This document shows positions 54,739 to 63,883 of a stretch of 64,000 nt of DNA, in pieces (position 1 is the stretch's first letter; each line of letters begins with the position of its first letter). This DNA comes from JADFOB01 sp046753625 (lineage in GTDB: Bacteria; Planctomycetota; Phycisphaerae; UBA1845). The translations under genes were made by a program, and so were the position numbers. The stretch is taken from assembly GCA_046753625.1 (NCBI GenBank), contig JBHHUB010000001.1, positions 1 through 64,000 of the forward strand, written 5' to 3'. The notes under the pieces are model-generated. The model made no database searches. It was not told the origin of the DNA and saw only the letters and a list, made by a program, of their open reading frames with translations.

Positions 54739-54898
54739 TCTCCGCGCTGAGCTGCGGGCTTCAGCCCGCGCGGCGCACCGGGCTCATTGGGGATCCCGGT
54801 TTCCGGTGGGCGCTGCACGCGTAGCACGTGCATTGACCGACGGCCGCGCAGGCTAAAGCATGCGGCTCGGGTCGACGCGGAACCCACGAAACGCGGCG
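54739..54898. repeat. convergent intergenic palindrome region
   Basis: 160 bp between the ATPase and lpxD ends. It includes the palindrome GCGGGCTTCAGCCCGC (about 54757-54772). Related GGGCTGAAGCC words occur near 60-80, 19420-19440 and 59125-59140, so this looks like a short dispersed palindrome of the genome. Confidence 0.4.
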
Positions 54899-55966
54899 CT
54901 AGGAAAGGGGTTTCTCGGCGCCGGTCAGTTTGCGCAGCTCGGCTACTTCCTTCTCAAGTGCCTTGATTCTCTTGAACCATTGCGGAAGCTTGCGCATCGC
55001 GGTGTGGGAACGGTGCGCCTCGGTAATCGGCACAGCCGGTGATCCGAAATAAGTCTTCCCGCCCTCCAGATCGCCGACCACCCCTGCTTGTGCGGCGACG
55101 ACGGCATGATCGCCGATGGTCTGGTGGCCCGCCAAGCCTACCTGTCCGGCCAGCGTTACGTGGCGCCCCACGTTGACCGATCCTGCGAGCCCAACCTGGC
55201 CAACGAACAGGCAGTGCTCGCCGATCTTGCAGCCGTGTCCGATGGTCACATTGTCGCTGAATTTGGTGCCGGAGTGGACTTCGGTACTGCCCAATGTGGC
55301 GCGATCGATGGAGCAATTGGCCCCGATTTCGACGTCGTCGCCGAGCACGGCATTGCCGATCTGGGGGATTTTGACCCACTTCCCTTCATGCGGTGCGAAC
55401 CCCAAGCCGTCCTGACCGATGACCGAGCCTGCATGAATCGTACATCGGTCGCCGAGCACGCACCCATCGTAGATGACGACGTTGGGGAACAGGGTACAGT
55501 CATGGCCTATGCGCGCGTCCTTGGCGATGTAGCAACCCGGATAAATCGTGCAGTTGTCCCCGAGGACGGCGCCTTCGGCGATGGTGGCCCCGGCCGCAAT
55601 ATTGAGATGGCTGCCGATTTGGGCGGTTTCGTGGATGTTCGCCCGGTCGGAAACGCCCCACTGAGGGTGCCGGCGATAGCCATATAGGGCAATAATCGCC
55701 ACCGCCAGAGCCGCGTAGGGATCATCAATGCGGATCGCGGATTTGCCCGGTGGGATCGAGACGCCGTCCTTGCAAATGATGGCGGACGCATCGGTTTCGG
55801 CGACGGCCTTGAGGTATTTTTCATTGGATAGAAACGAAAGCTCGCCGGCGGATGCGGATTCGAGCGTGTTGATGGCCTTTATGGGCAGATCTTCGCCCTC
55901 CAAGGAGGCACGAAACCCGTGTTGATCGAGAATCTCGCAAAGCTGGCTCAAGCGATAACTGTTCAT
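54899..55966 (-). CDS. lpxD: UDP-3-O-acylglucosamine N-acyltransferase
   Basis: 355 residues from ATG 55966. An N-terminal uridine-binding domain (ASAGELSFLSNEKYL) is followed by a left-handed beta helix of hexapeptide repeats with the family motif VIGQDGLGFAPHEGKW, ANCSIDRATLGST and the catalytic-His block NVTIGHGCKIGEHC, and a C-terminal helix. LpxD adds the N-linked acyl chain in lipid A synthesis, so the organism probably makes lipid A. It is isolated here from other lpx genes. Confidence 0.92.
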   Translation of the reverse strand: MNSYRLSQLCEILDQHGFRASLEGEDLPIKAINTLESASAGELSFLSNEKYLKAVAETDASAIICKDGVSIPPGKSAIRIDDPYAALAVAIIALYGYRRHPQWGVSDRANIHETAQIGSHLNIAAGATIAEGAVLGDNCTIYPGCYIAKDARIGHDCTLFPNVVIYDGCVLGDRCTIHAGSVIGQDGLGFAPHEGKWVKIPQIGNAVLGDDVEIGANCSIDRATLGSTEVHSGTKFSDNVTIGHGCKIGEHCLFVGQVGLAGSVNVGRHVTLAGQVGLAGHQTIGDHAVVAAQAGVVGDLEGGKTYFGSPAVPITEAHRSHTAMRKLPQWFKRIKALEKEVAELRKLTGAEKPLS

Positions 55967-56452
55967 TCTTGGCGTCGAATCCTTACCGAAGCTCTCCAAA
56001 ACATCCATTCTCAGCGTGGATTCGTGGAGTGTCAATGAAAAGCGCGCGGTTTGACGGGCACCCCGACCACCGGTCGTCCAACCCGCGTCGCGCGTTCCGC
56101 CTGGCGTCGGTCGGTGCGGAGCGTCCCTTGCGATCCTCGGCCTATCTCCAGTTCCTGCTCATGTTTGGGTGCCCTGGTTCTCCTGTGGCCGACATACCGC
56201 CCCGAATTCACGTTAAAGGGGGCGGATGTCTCTGGAATTTGTGAACTTGTGCATTAGACTACCGCGTCCGGAACGGTCTGTGGGCGGACGACTCCGGACG
56301 CTGGTGGGAATAATCCGGGCCGTGATCGAATATGGATTCCAGGGATCCAGTCCCTCGGACGACTGCCGGCCTTGATCTGTCGTTGGGTTGGGCTTATTTC
56401 AGGGCTATGCGGGCGGCCCGGCGCGTTGGCTCCAGTTGGATTCGAGTTAATT
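55967..56452. other. divergent intergenic region with a possible broken small frame
   Basis: 486 bp between lpxD and the GT2 gene. From ATG 56036 a plus frame runs about 47 codons and, with one frameshift near 56160, would continue into a hydrophobic stretch (CLGALVLLWPTYRPEFTLKG) to a stop at 56257. This could be the remains of a small membrane protein but is weak. Otherwise nothing recognised. Confidence 0.3.
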
Positions 56453-58012
56453 ATGCCGTTAAGTTCGATGTTGCTGTGGGTCGTCTTCGCGGTATTTGTC
56501 GTTGCGACCCTGGCGCTGGCCGTGTACGGGTTGCACCTGTACGTCTTGCTGGTGCTGTTTCGCAGGCAGTCCAAGCACCATCGTGTCCGACAAGGGTTCA
56601 CGATTCTTCAGTATGCCCGGAATACGGACGATGCCGCTTGGCCTCGGGTAACGAGCCAGATTCCTGTTTTCAACGAAGCCGATGTCGCCGTCCGCGTGAT
56701 CGAGGCCGTTGCAGCGATCCAGTACCCCGCGGGCAAGCATGAGATCCAAGTTCTCGACGACAGCACGGACCACACGCGGGACATCATCGATCAAGTGGCA
56801 GCTCGACTCGTCGCGCGCGGGGTGGACGCCAAGGTCATCCGCCGGGCGGACCGGACCGGTTACAAGGCCGGGGCGCTGTCGCATGGATTGGCCACGGCGA
56901 CCGGCAAGTATGTGGCGATTTTTGATGCGGACTTCGTTCCGCCCGCGTCGTTTTTGCGGAAGGCTGTGCCGCTATTGGAGTCGGATTCCAAGATGGCGTG
57001 CCTTCAGGGTCGTTGGACCCACCTCAATCGCTTTGAATCATGGTTGACCTCGGCACAGGCGCTGGGCATCGACGGTCATTTTGCGATCGAGCAGGGAGCC
57101 CGCGCGTGGAACGGCCTCATGATGAATTTCAACGGGACGGCGGGCGTGTGGCGCAAGGCCGCGATCGACGATCCGGCCGTGGGCGGGTGGAGCGGGGATA
57201 CGCTTACGGAAGACCTGGATTTGTCCTACCGGGCGCAGTTGGCGGGCTGGCGTTTGGAGTACAGCCTTGACCTGCCTTGTCCCGCCGAGCTACCCGGGAC
57301 GGTGGCGGCGCTTAAGAGTCAACAACGGCGTTGGGCGACCGGATCGATCCAAGTGGCGCGCAAGCTGCTGCCGCGGATTTGGAAGGCGCCGATTTCCTGG
57401 GAGGAAAAGATTGAGGCGACGTTACACCTGACGCACTATTCGGTTGCGCTGTGGATGTTGATTCTGGCGCTGGTTGCTCGCCCGATGCTGCTGATCTTCG
57501 CCGACGCGCGACTCTTTACGGGATGGGCTTGGGCGATTTGGGGGGTTATTCTTCTTTCCGCGTTCGCGCCGTCGTTGGTATACGCCTATGCCCGGTACAG
57601 CCTGGACGGTCGATGGAGCGGGCTGCGGACCATCCCCTCGATGCTCGTGTTGGGATGCGGCTTGTGTTTGAACAACGCCATCGCCGTGCTTCGCGGCTTG
57701 CGGCTGCGTGGCGGGGAGTTTGTGCGCACGCCCAAGTCGGGCAGCGCCGGTTTCCAAAGAAAACGATCGAGTTATGTGACTTCCGCGTGCGGGCTGTGGA
57801 TCGGCGAGCTGGCGCTAGGCGTATATGCGGCGTTTTCGTTCGTTCTTTGTTTCACCCAATACCATCGGGCGTTCAGCTTCTTTCTGCTGGTCTACGCGGT
57901 GGGGTTCGTGGTGATTGGATGGCTGTCGCGGCCGCGGCGGCTTCGTGACGACGCCAACGAATCGGAATCGATGGACGTTCCCACACTCATCGGCGCAGAA
58001 GCGTCAACGTAG
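56453..58012 (+). CDS. cellulose synthase-like family 2 glycosyltransferase
   Basis: 519 residues. One N-terminal membrane helix, a GT-A catalytic domain with VLDDSTD, VAIFDADFVPP, TLTEDLDLSY and QQRRW, which is the D, D, D, QxxRW set of processive beta-glycosyltransferases, then four to five C-terminal membrane helices. Related enzymes make glucomannan-like or glycolipid products. No PilZ domain or cyclic-di-GMP motif was seen. The next gene, a GT-C transferase, starts 15 bp later, so they probably work together. Confidence 0.88.
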   Translation: MPLSSMLLWVVFAVFVVATLALAVYGLHLYVLLVLFRRQSKHHRVRQGFTILQYARNTDDAAWPRVTSQIPVFNEADVAVRVIEAVAAIQYPAGKHEIQVLDDSTDHTRDIIDQVAARLVARGVDAKVIRRADRTGYKAGALSHGLATATGKYVAIFDADFVPPASFLRKAVPLLESDSKMACLQGRWTHLNRFESWLTSAQALGIDGHFAIEQGARAWNGLMMNFNGTAGVWRKAAIDDPAVGGWSGDTLTEDLDLSYRAQLAGWRLEYSLDLPCPAELPGTVAALKSQQRRWATGSIQVARKLLPRIWKAPISWEEKIEATLHLTHYSVALWMLILALVARPMLLIFADARLFTGWAWAIWGVILLSAFAPSLVYAYARYSLDGRWSGLRTIPSMLVLGCGLCLNNAIAVLRGLRLRGGEFVRTPKSGSAGFQRKRSSYVTSACGLWIGELALGVYAAFSFVLCFTQYHRAFSFFLLVYAVGFVVIGWLSRPRRLRDDANESESMDVPTLIGAEAST

Positions 58013-58027
58013 CGGCACCATATTGTG

Positions 58028-59530
58028 ATGCGCCAAGGCCCATCGGGCTCGCCTTCCGCGAGTCCTTGTCCGGAGCCGGTTTGGCTTCGTGTGATTTGCG
58101 GCGCGGCTTGGCTGCCGCTTTTCTATTTCGCCTTCCACGTCGCCCGATTGGGGGCGATTGCGAAGGACGTTCGCTCGTTTCAAATCGCTTACGTTGTCGC
58201 ATTCCTCGGGTACGCCGGCGTGTTGTGGTTGTGGCTTCGGCGGCCGGCACCTTCGAATCGATCGCGCGCTCGTTGGCTGATTCCTTGCCTGCTGATCCGG
58301 GTGATTCCCCTAGCGGTCGAACCCACTGACGATGCCCATCGGTACTTGTGGGAGGGGCATGTCCAACTGGCGGGCCACAATCCGTTTGCCCTGGCTCCTG
58401 ATAGTGCCATTCTGGAGTCTCTTAGAGATGAGGACTGGGAGCGCATCAACCATCGGGATTACCCGGCGATTTACCCGCCCCTGGCGCAACTGGAGTTTTG
58501 GGCCGCCGCGGCGCTGCATCCTTCGGTGTATACGCTCAAAGTGCTTCACACCATTTGGGATGCGTTGGGTGTGGTTGTGCTTGCGTCCATCCTTGCCGCC
58601 GGGGGCGTCGCGCCGGCGCGTGCGCTGCTTTACGGGGCTTGCCCGCTTGTACTCACGGCGTTTTGCGTGGAGGGGCATGTGGACAGCCTGATGATTCTGC
58701 TGCTGTTGCTTTGCTGGCGGTGGGATCAGCGCGGTCATCGCATGGCCGCGGGGATCGCGTTGGGCGGAAGCATTGCGGCCAAACTGTTTCCCGTCGTCTT
58801 CTTGCCGTGGTTCTTTTTTCGATCCAAGCGCGTGCTTTGCGCGGCCCTTGTGACCGTTGCGATCTTATACCTGCCGTATTGCAGCGCCGGTAGTTCGCTG
58901 TTCGGGAGCCTTGGTCGGTTCTCATCAACAGATTCGTTCTTCAGCTTTCTAGGTACGATGTTGGAACTGGACTTTTCGAATCCGGCCGTACGTCTTGGTC
59001 TTGCGGTTTCGCTTGCGGTGGTGCTGACGGCGCTGGCGGTAGGGGGGGCGCGTGGGTCGGCTCGCACGGGCGATGCACCGGCAACGGTGGGGGAGGGGGC
59101 TGACGTTCGAAGGCGGCTCGGGCTGAAGCTCGTGGCTGGTAGGGGGCGCCGCGCGTGGCGGGCGTATGTGTGGCCAAGGGGGGACCGGACGGACGGCCTG
59201 GATTTCGGTCGATACGGCGTTGCTGCGACGGGCTTGCTTGTCTTGACAATCCCTGTCGTGCATTACTGGTACTTTGCGTTGCCGATGGTGTTTCTGGCTG
59301 TCCGTTGGCACCTGGCGTGGATGATGGCCGCGCTCCTGATCGTCGTCTATTTTGGCGCACAAGAGGCACAGGTGGCAACCGGAACGTGGGCGATGCCCGT
59401 TGATGCGCCGCTCTGGGTGTGGCGAGGCTTTGTCGCGGCCTGGGTTGCTCAAGTATGGCTTGATTACAGGTGCATTCGGCCTGCGCCGCTCACCGAGAAC
59501 GGGGGCGCGAATCAGAGTCCACCGCGCTAG
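58028..59530 (+). CDS. GT-C (GT87-like) membrane glycosyltransferase
   Basis: 500 residues, about ten to eleven membrane helices. An early periplasmic loop has acidic residues (EPTDDAHRYLWEGHVQL, GHNPFALAPDS) and a YPPLAQ motif, as in GT87/GT39-type polyprenol-sugar-dependent transferases. A 55-residue Gly/Arg-rich insert (about 340-395, GGARGSARTGDAP... RRRLGLKLVAGRG) interrupts the helices. Its last seven codons come from the 100-bp repeat at 59508, so the native C-terminus may have been replaced. Likely adds sugars from polyprenyl phosphate outside the membrane. Confidence 0.75.
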   Translation: MRQGPSGSPSASPCPEPVWLRVICGAAWLPLFYFAFHVARLGAIAKDVRSFQIAYVVAFLGYAGVLWLWLRRPAPSNRSRARWLIPCLLIRVIPLAVEPTDDAHRYLWEGHVQLAGHNPFALAPDSAILESLRDEDWERINHRDYPAIYPPLAQLEFWAAAALHPSVYTLKVLHTIWDALGVVVLASILAAGGVAPARALLYGACPLVLTAFCVEGHVDSLMILLLLLCWRWDQRGHRMAAGIALGGSIAAKLFPVVFLPWFFFRSKRVLCAALVTVAILYLPYCSAGSSLFGSLGRFSSTDSFFSFLGTMLELDFSNPAVRLGLAVSLAVVLTALAVGGARGSARTGDAPATVGEGADVRRRLGLKLVAGRGRRAWRAYVWPRGDRTDGLDFGRYGVAATGLLVLTIPVVHYWYFALPMVFLAVRWHLAWMMAALLIVVYFGAQEAQVATGTWAMPVDAPLWVWRGFVAAWVAQVWLDYRCIRPAPLTENGGANQSPPR

Positions 59531-59607
59531 CGGTGGGACCAGTCCGCGGGCTGTCGCCCGCGGATCTGATCCGTAACCAAGCCGAAAGTCTAGGTGTGTC
59601 CAATCAC
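59508..59607 (+). repeat. 100-bp dispersed hairpin repeat, copy C
   Basis: Third copy, from CGAATCAGAG to CCAATCAC. It forms CCCACCGC-like/GCGGTGGG and CCGCGGGC/GCCCGCGG hairpins. It covers the whole convergent space between the GT-C gene (stop 59530) and mlaD (stop 59607) and supplies the GT-C stop codon. Its symmetric hairpins could act as a terminator for both. Confidence 0.85.
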
Positions 59608-60758
59608 TAGGGTTGGGCGGCCATCTTGGCTTCGCGATCTTCCTGGGAGCCGCCGGGCGTGTCGAATGTTTTCTTGAACACGGGGGGGCCGACGGGGGAC
59701 GCCTGGGCGATGGTAAAGTATCCGTCGTCTCGAATTTTGCCGCTGATGATCGCCAGGTCCGCCAGAACCAGATTGAGCCGATCCATGGCCAAAACGGCCG
59801 ATTCATAGAGTCGCTCGTCCTTGGCGATCAGTCCCGCGGTTCCCTTCCCTTGTTCGATGTCGTTGATCAGATGGACCAGGCCGGTTGCGGCCTGTCCGAC
59901 CTGAGCCAGAAACTGATCGAGGAGCTCGAATGATCCATCGAGTTTGGATTCGGTGCGATCGATTGCGCCGGTGGCGGTGTCGGCCAGCTTGGCGGATTGC
60001 CGTTTCCAGAGTTCGACCGTCTCTTTCAGCGTCGCGCTGGCATCCTTCAAGTCCCGGACAACGCCCTTGACGTCCGATTGGACTTCCACGTCGCCGAGAA
60101 CCGCGTTGAGGTTGGCGACGAGCTGGTCCATCCGCTCGACGACGGTGGAAATGTTGGCCATGGGCGGGGGCTCGCCCAGCGCGGGATGATCCACGTCGGC
60201 TACGCTTCTCTGTTTGATCAGTTCATCGAGGCTTGCGGCCACCGGCTCGGCGGCGACGGCGAGGTTACCGATGCCATCGAGCGTTCTTTGGAAGGATTGT
60301 ACCATCGATGGCGTAATGATTTCATTGAGCATGCTCGCCATTTCGCCGCGCATCGTGGCCTTTTCGCGCGGCATCAAGGCGGAGGTGACGTTCTCCTCGA
60401 CGACGATGTTGATCTGTCCGGTTCCGATGCCCAGCGTTGCGCCGTAGACTTTGGCGTAGGCGCCCATGGGTACGGAAAACTCCCGACTGATCAGAGTGCG
60501 GATGACGACACCTTTTTCGGGGGCTGTGCGGTCCTGAAAATCCAGGCCGGAAACCCGTCCGATTTCAACGCCGTTGAGTTTGACCGGGGTTCCTTCGGCG
60601 ACGCCGCGCAGATCACGCACGCCGACAATGCTGAGCTCCCAATCGGTCGTGCGCAGCCATGTCGGGGCTTCGCCGAACCACACCATCAACACGCCGAGCG
60701 CGCCTATGGACGCGACGACGAAAACACCGACCAACAAGTCTCGCGATTTTTCTTTCAT
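59607..60758 (-). CDS. mlaD: MlaD/Mce-family lipid-transport substrate-binding protein
   Basis: 383 residues: a short N-terminus, one membrane helix (about 9-28), one MCE domain (about 38-125, with GVRDLRGVAEGTPVKLNGVEIGRV) and a long helical C-terminus. It forms the periplasmic ring of Mla-type transporters that move phospholipids between the two membranes. Its start overlaps the mlaF stop by 4 bases. Longer than E. coli MlaD because of the helical tail, as in many Mce proteins. Confidence 0.88.
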   Translation of the reverse strand: MKEKSRDLLVGVFVVASIGALGVLMVWFGEAPTWLRTTDWELSIVGVRDLRGVAEGTPVKLNGVEIGRVSGLDFQDRTAPEKGVVIRTLISREFSVPMGAYAKVYGATLGIGTGQINIVVEENVTSALMPREKATMRGEMASMLNEIITPSMVQSFQRTLDGIGNLAVAAEPVAASLDELIKQRSVADVDHPALGEPPPMANISTVVERMDQLVANLNAVLGDVEVQSDVKGVVRDLKDASATLKETVELWKRQSAKLADTATGAIDRTESKLDGSFELLDQFLAQVGQAATGLVHLINDIEQGKGTAGLIAKDERLYESAVLAMDRLNLVLADLAIISGKIRDDGYFTIAQASPVGPPVFKKTFDTPGGSQEDREAKMAAQP

Positions 60759-61558
60759 AATCGGGTCTGCTCGTGAATTTCTCTAAGCACTTCTTCGCCG
60801 CATCGGCCTTCCACGAAGTTGCGCACGCGCATGTCATCGCATTCCATGACGGACTTGGCTTCGCCGTCGAAAATAAACCTTCCCTGGTACAACATGACGA
60901 TGCGGTCCGCCACTTTGTTGGCGCTCGCCATGTCGTGCGTCACCACCACGCTCGTCACCCCGAGCTCACGCTGCAGCTTGAGGATCAATTCGTTGATTTC
61001 ATCGGCCCGCGGCGGGTCCAGCCCGGTCGTCGGTTCATCGTAGAGCACCAGCTCAGGATTGACCGCGATGGCTCGCGCCAACGCGACCCTTTTTTTCTGG
61101 CCGCCTGAAAGCTCCGCGGGCCATTTGTCCTGAATGCCATCGAGGCCGACCATCGCCAGCTTTTCCTTCACGACGCGCGCGATCTCCGCCTTTCGCCGTC
61201 CGGTGTGTTCTTGAATGGGGAAGGCGATGTTTTCCGCAACGGTCATCGAATCGAACAGCGCGCTGAGCTGAAAAAGAAAGCCGAACCGGGGTCGGATTTG
61301 AACGAGCTCTCGTTCTGACATCGTATCCAAGCGTATGTCGCGGTAGTACACCGCGCCCTTGTCGGGCTTGAGCAAGCGGACGATGTGCTTGAGGATCACG
61401 CTCTTACCCGAGCCCGATTCTCCGATCACCACGGTGGTCTGCCCCGTCTTGAGTTCCAGATCGATGCCCTTGAGCACCTCGAGTTCGCCGAAGCGCTTGT
61501 GCACGTCGACGAGTCGAATGATAGGCTGGGTGTTGGGATGGGGCGTAGCCGGCGGCAT
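60755..61558 (-). CDS. mlaF: Mla-type lipid transport ATPase
   Basis: 267 residues. Walker A GESGSGKS (46-53), Q loop, signature LSGGQKKRVALARAIA, Walker B ELVLYDEPTTGLDP and a final H. Drives the MlaE/MlaD phospholipid transporter. It starts 18 bp after the mlaE stop and overlaps mlaD, so the order is mlaE-mlaF-mlaD on one transcript. mlaB and mlaC are not adjacent. Confidence 0.92.
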   Translation of the reverse strand: MPPATPHPNTQPIIRLVDVHKRFGELEVLKGIDLELKTGQTTVVIGESGSGKSVILKHIVRLLKPDKGAVYYRDIRLDTMSERELVQIRPRFGFLFQLSALFDSMTVAENIAFPIQEHTGRRKAEIARVVKEKLAMVGLDGIQDKWPAELSGGQKKRVALARAIAVNPELVLYDEPTTGLDPPRADEINELILKLQRELGVTSVVVTHDMASANKVADRIVMLYQGRFIFDGEAKSVMECDDMRVRNFVEGRCGEEVLREIHEQTRL

Positions 61559-61576
61559 CGGTGCATTATCCCAAGG

Positions 61577-62386
61577 TCATACAAGCGATTGAAACCCGTA
61601 CAGCGCCCGGTAGATACCGTTCATCACCGTGCCGAACAGGAAATCCGTAACCAAAATGATGATAAATACGATGACAAATGACTCGGTACACGCACGCCCC
61701 ACGCCCTCTGCGCCTGCGCGGCAGTGGAACCCCTTGTAACACGCCACCATCCCGATGGCGCCGCCGAACACCACGCTCTTGACGACGCCCACAATCACAT
61801 CGAACTTGACGAGCGCGTTGGCGATGTTGTACCAGTACGGCGAGGAGGGAATGCCCTTGAGCATGACCGCGACAAACCACCCGGCGAGCTGTCCGCAAAC
61901 ATCGCAGAAGAGCGTTAGCAGGGGTGTCATGATCAAGCAGGCCAGGAACCGGGGCACGACCAGTTGGCGGATCGGATCCGCCCCCATCACGCTCAACGCG
62001 CTGATTTGCTCGGTCACCTTCATAGTGCCCAGCTCAGCCGTCAACGCTCCTCCGATGCGCCCGGCCACCATCACGCCGGACAGAACCGGGCCGAGTTCCT
62101 GCATTAGGGTCACCGAAAGCAGGACGCCCATGTGCTGCTCGAATCCGGCGGCGTGGAGTTGGGCGTAGCTTTGATTCGCGAGGACCAGTCCTACGAACGT
62201 TCCCGTGATGATGATCACCGCGAGTGTGCGGTTGCCGACTTCGTAAAACAGCGGCATCGCCCGGACCCACATGTTCCACCGGATTAGCCCGGGTATGAGC
62301 CACCGCAGCATGTGCCAGCAGAATATGGAGAATCGTCCCGTGGCCGAAACGGATTCGATCGTCTTGGCGCCGATTGTGGCAAGCAT
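61577..62386 (-). CDS. mlaE: Mla-type lipid transport permease
   Basis: 269 residues from ATG 62386, five to six membrane helices, MlaE/YrbE family. Motifs: GNRTLAVIIITGTFVGLVLA, ELGPVLSGVMVAGRIGGALTAELGTMKVTEQISAL and the GADPIRQLVVPRFLA block. First gene of the operon. A 434-bp gap separates it from the divergent glycosyltransferase. Confidence 0.92.
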   Translation of the reverse strand: MLATIGAKTIESVSATGRFSIFCWHMLRWLIPGLIRWNMWVRAMPLFYEVGNRTLAVIIITGTFVGLVLANQSYAQLHAAGFEQHMGVLLSVTLMQELGPVLSGVMVAGRIGGALTAELGTMKVTEQISALSVMGADPIRQLVVPRFLACLIMTPLLTLFCDVCGQLAGWFVAVMLKGIPSSPYWYNIANALVKFDVIVGVVKSVVFGGAIGMVACYKGFHCRAGAEGVGRACTESFVIVFIIILVTDFLFGTVMNGIYRALYGFQSLV

Positions 62387-62820
62387 GGTCGATCCACTCA
62401 CATTCGAGAAACAGATCTTCTGAACAACGCGCGGCAACCCACTGCTATGTATCTAGCCAAGCCGGGCCTGTCAAACCGATTTCGCGCCGTTGCCGGGAGT
62501 GCCGGGGGGGCCGGCGATTGCGGCACGGAGCGGGATGCATCGGGCAGATGACGCGTCGTTCTTGCTTTCCTGCAGCCTGAAAGACTGCCCTGTGTTGGCG
62601 CGGGTCCGCAGCACGCGGACCCGCCGTTGCTGCACAAGCTATTGCGTTCGACCCCGCCGAGGGCGACTCAGCGCTGCGCCACGCCGATCTCACAAGAAAG
62701 CCGACTCGTTTCGGGTTGGCTCGGACGGATGCGGCGCGCTTCCGCGTACCCATCGGCGCCGGTCGCCTTCCGAACTCCGTTGTTGTCATACCGATGCCAG
62801 ACCCTATAGTTGCGGGCTCC
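62387..62820. other. divergent intergenic region with hairpin
   Basis: 434 bp. It holds a perfect 10-bp hairpin GCGGGTCCGC-AGCAC-GCGGACCCGC (62600-62624) without a T-run. No gene, tRNA or repeat copy recognised. Plus frames upstream of 62821 are Arg/Ser-rich and unlikely. Confidence 0.45.
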
Positions 62821-63603
62821 ATGGCTATTTCCCCGGCGGTTTCAATCGTGGTTCCCACCTACAAAGAGGCCCCCAACCTCGTGCCGCTCGTCGAACGCAT
62901 CTTCGCCGCCCTCGCGCCGACCAACATCAACGCGGAAGTTCTTATCGTTGATGACGACTCTCGTGACGGAACCGAGGAGATTGTCGAAACGCTGGCGAAT
63001 CAGTATTCGGTGCGTCTTCTGGTTCGCGAAGGGGAAAAGGGGCTTTCCAGCGCCGTCCTGGCGGGATTCGCGGCCGCGCGGTTTCCGACGCTGGTTGTGC
63101 TGGACGCCGATTTGCAGCATCCGCCGGAGCTGATCCCCCAATTCGTCGAGCAACTTCATCGCGATCAGGCTGATTTTGTGGTCGGCTCTCGCTATCATCC
63201 GGAAGGGGACATTCAGCGCGATTGGCCCTGGTGGCGCCTAGTCGGGAGCAAGCTGGCCACTTCGCTCGCCCGGCCGCTCACGCCTGTTTCCGATCCGCTT
63301 TCGGGATTCTTCGCCTTGCGACGGGCGACCTGGCAGCGGGCGGAGCAGCTCGATCCGATCGGCTACAAAATCGCGCTGGAGCTATACGTTAAGTGTGGGT
63401 GCCGCCGCCCGGTGGAGTTGCCGATCCAATTCGCCGCACGAACGGCCGGAAGGAGCAAGCTCGGCGGGGCGGTAGTGGCCCGCTATCTGATTCATCTTGC
63501 CAAACTCTATCGATTCCGATACCCCGGTTGGTGGTGGACCGTTGGGTTGGGGCTCGGGATTGTGCTGATGGTCTCGTTGTGGGTGGGCGTGGGGGGCGGG
63601 TAG
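62821..63603 (+). CDS. polyprenyl-phosphate mannosyltransferase-like GT2 enzyme
   Basis: 260 residues from ATG 62821; ATG 62794 would add nine. GT-A domain with SIVVPTYKEAPNLVPLVERI, VLIVDDDSRDGT, LVVLDADLQHPPELIP, VVGSRY and DPLSGFFALRR, the pattern of dolichol/polyprenyl phosphate mannose synthases. A C-terminal membrane helix (WWWTVGLGLGIVLMVSLWVG) anchors it. It probably loads a sugar onto a polyprenyl phosphate, which could feed GT-C enzymes such as the one at 58028-59530. Confidence 0.85.
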   Translation: MAISPAVSIVVPTYKEAPNLVPLVERIFAALAPTNINAEVLIVDDDSRDGTEEIVETLANQYSVRLLVREGEKGLSSAVLAGFAAARFPTLVVLDADLQHPPELIPQFVEQLHRDQADFVVGSRYHPEGDIQRDWPWWRLVGSKLATSLARPLTPVSDPLSGFFALRRATWQRAEQLDPIGYKIALELYVKCGCRRPVELPIQFAARTAGRSKLGGAVVARYLIHLAKLYRFRYPGWWWTVGLGLGIVLMVSLWVGVGGG

Positions 63604-63883
63604 GTGAACTTGCTGGGCCGTGAGTCCGTGCGATGGGCTGACCCGAAACGCCGCGCACGCTACCGACATGCGGCTCGGCAGACGCATGCGGCTTGGAATC
63701 GGCCACCGCTTGCAGATGGCTCACGACGTGCGGGAGCGCGGCGTGTTGCAACTGCCGCAAGCGTCGCCACGCCAAGCGCGTTTGTGGCATCGTGGCTGGC
63801 CGACGCTCTGTCTTGCAGCGGAGCGACAGCTTGCCCTTGGTTCTATGGATCGTTCGGTACTCTTACGGGAGGTGTGTACCCCT

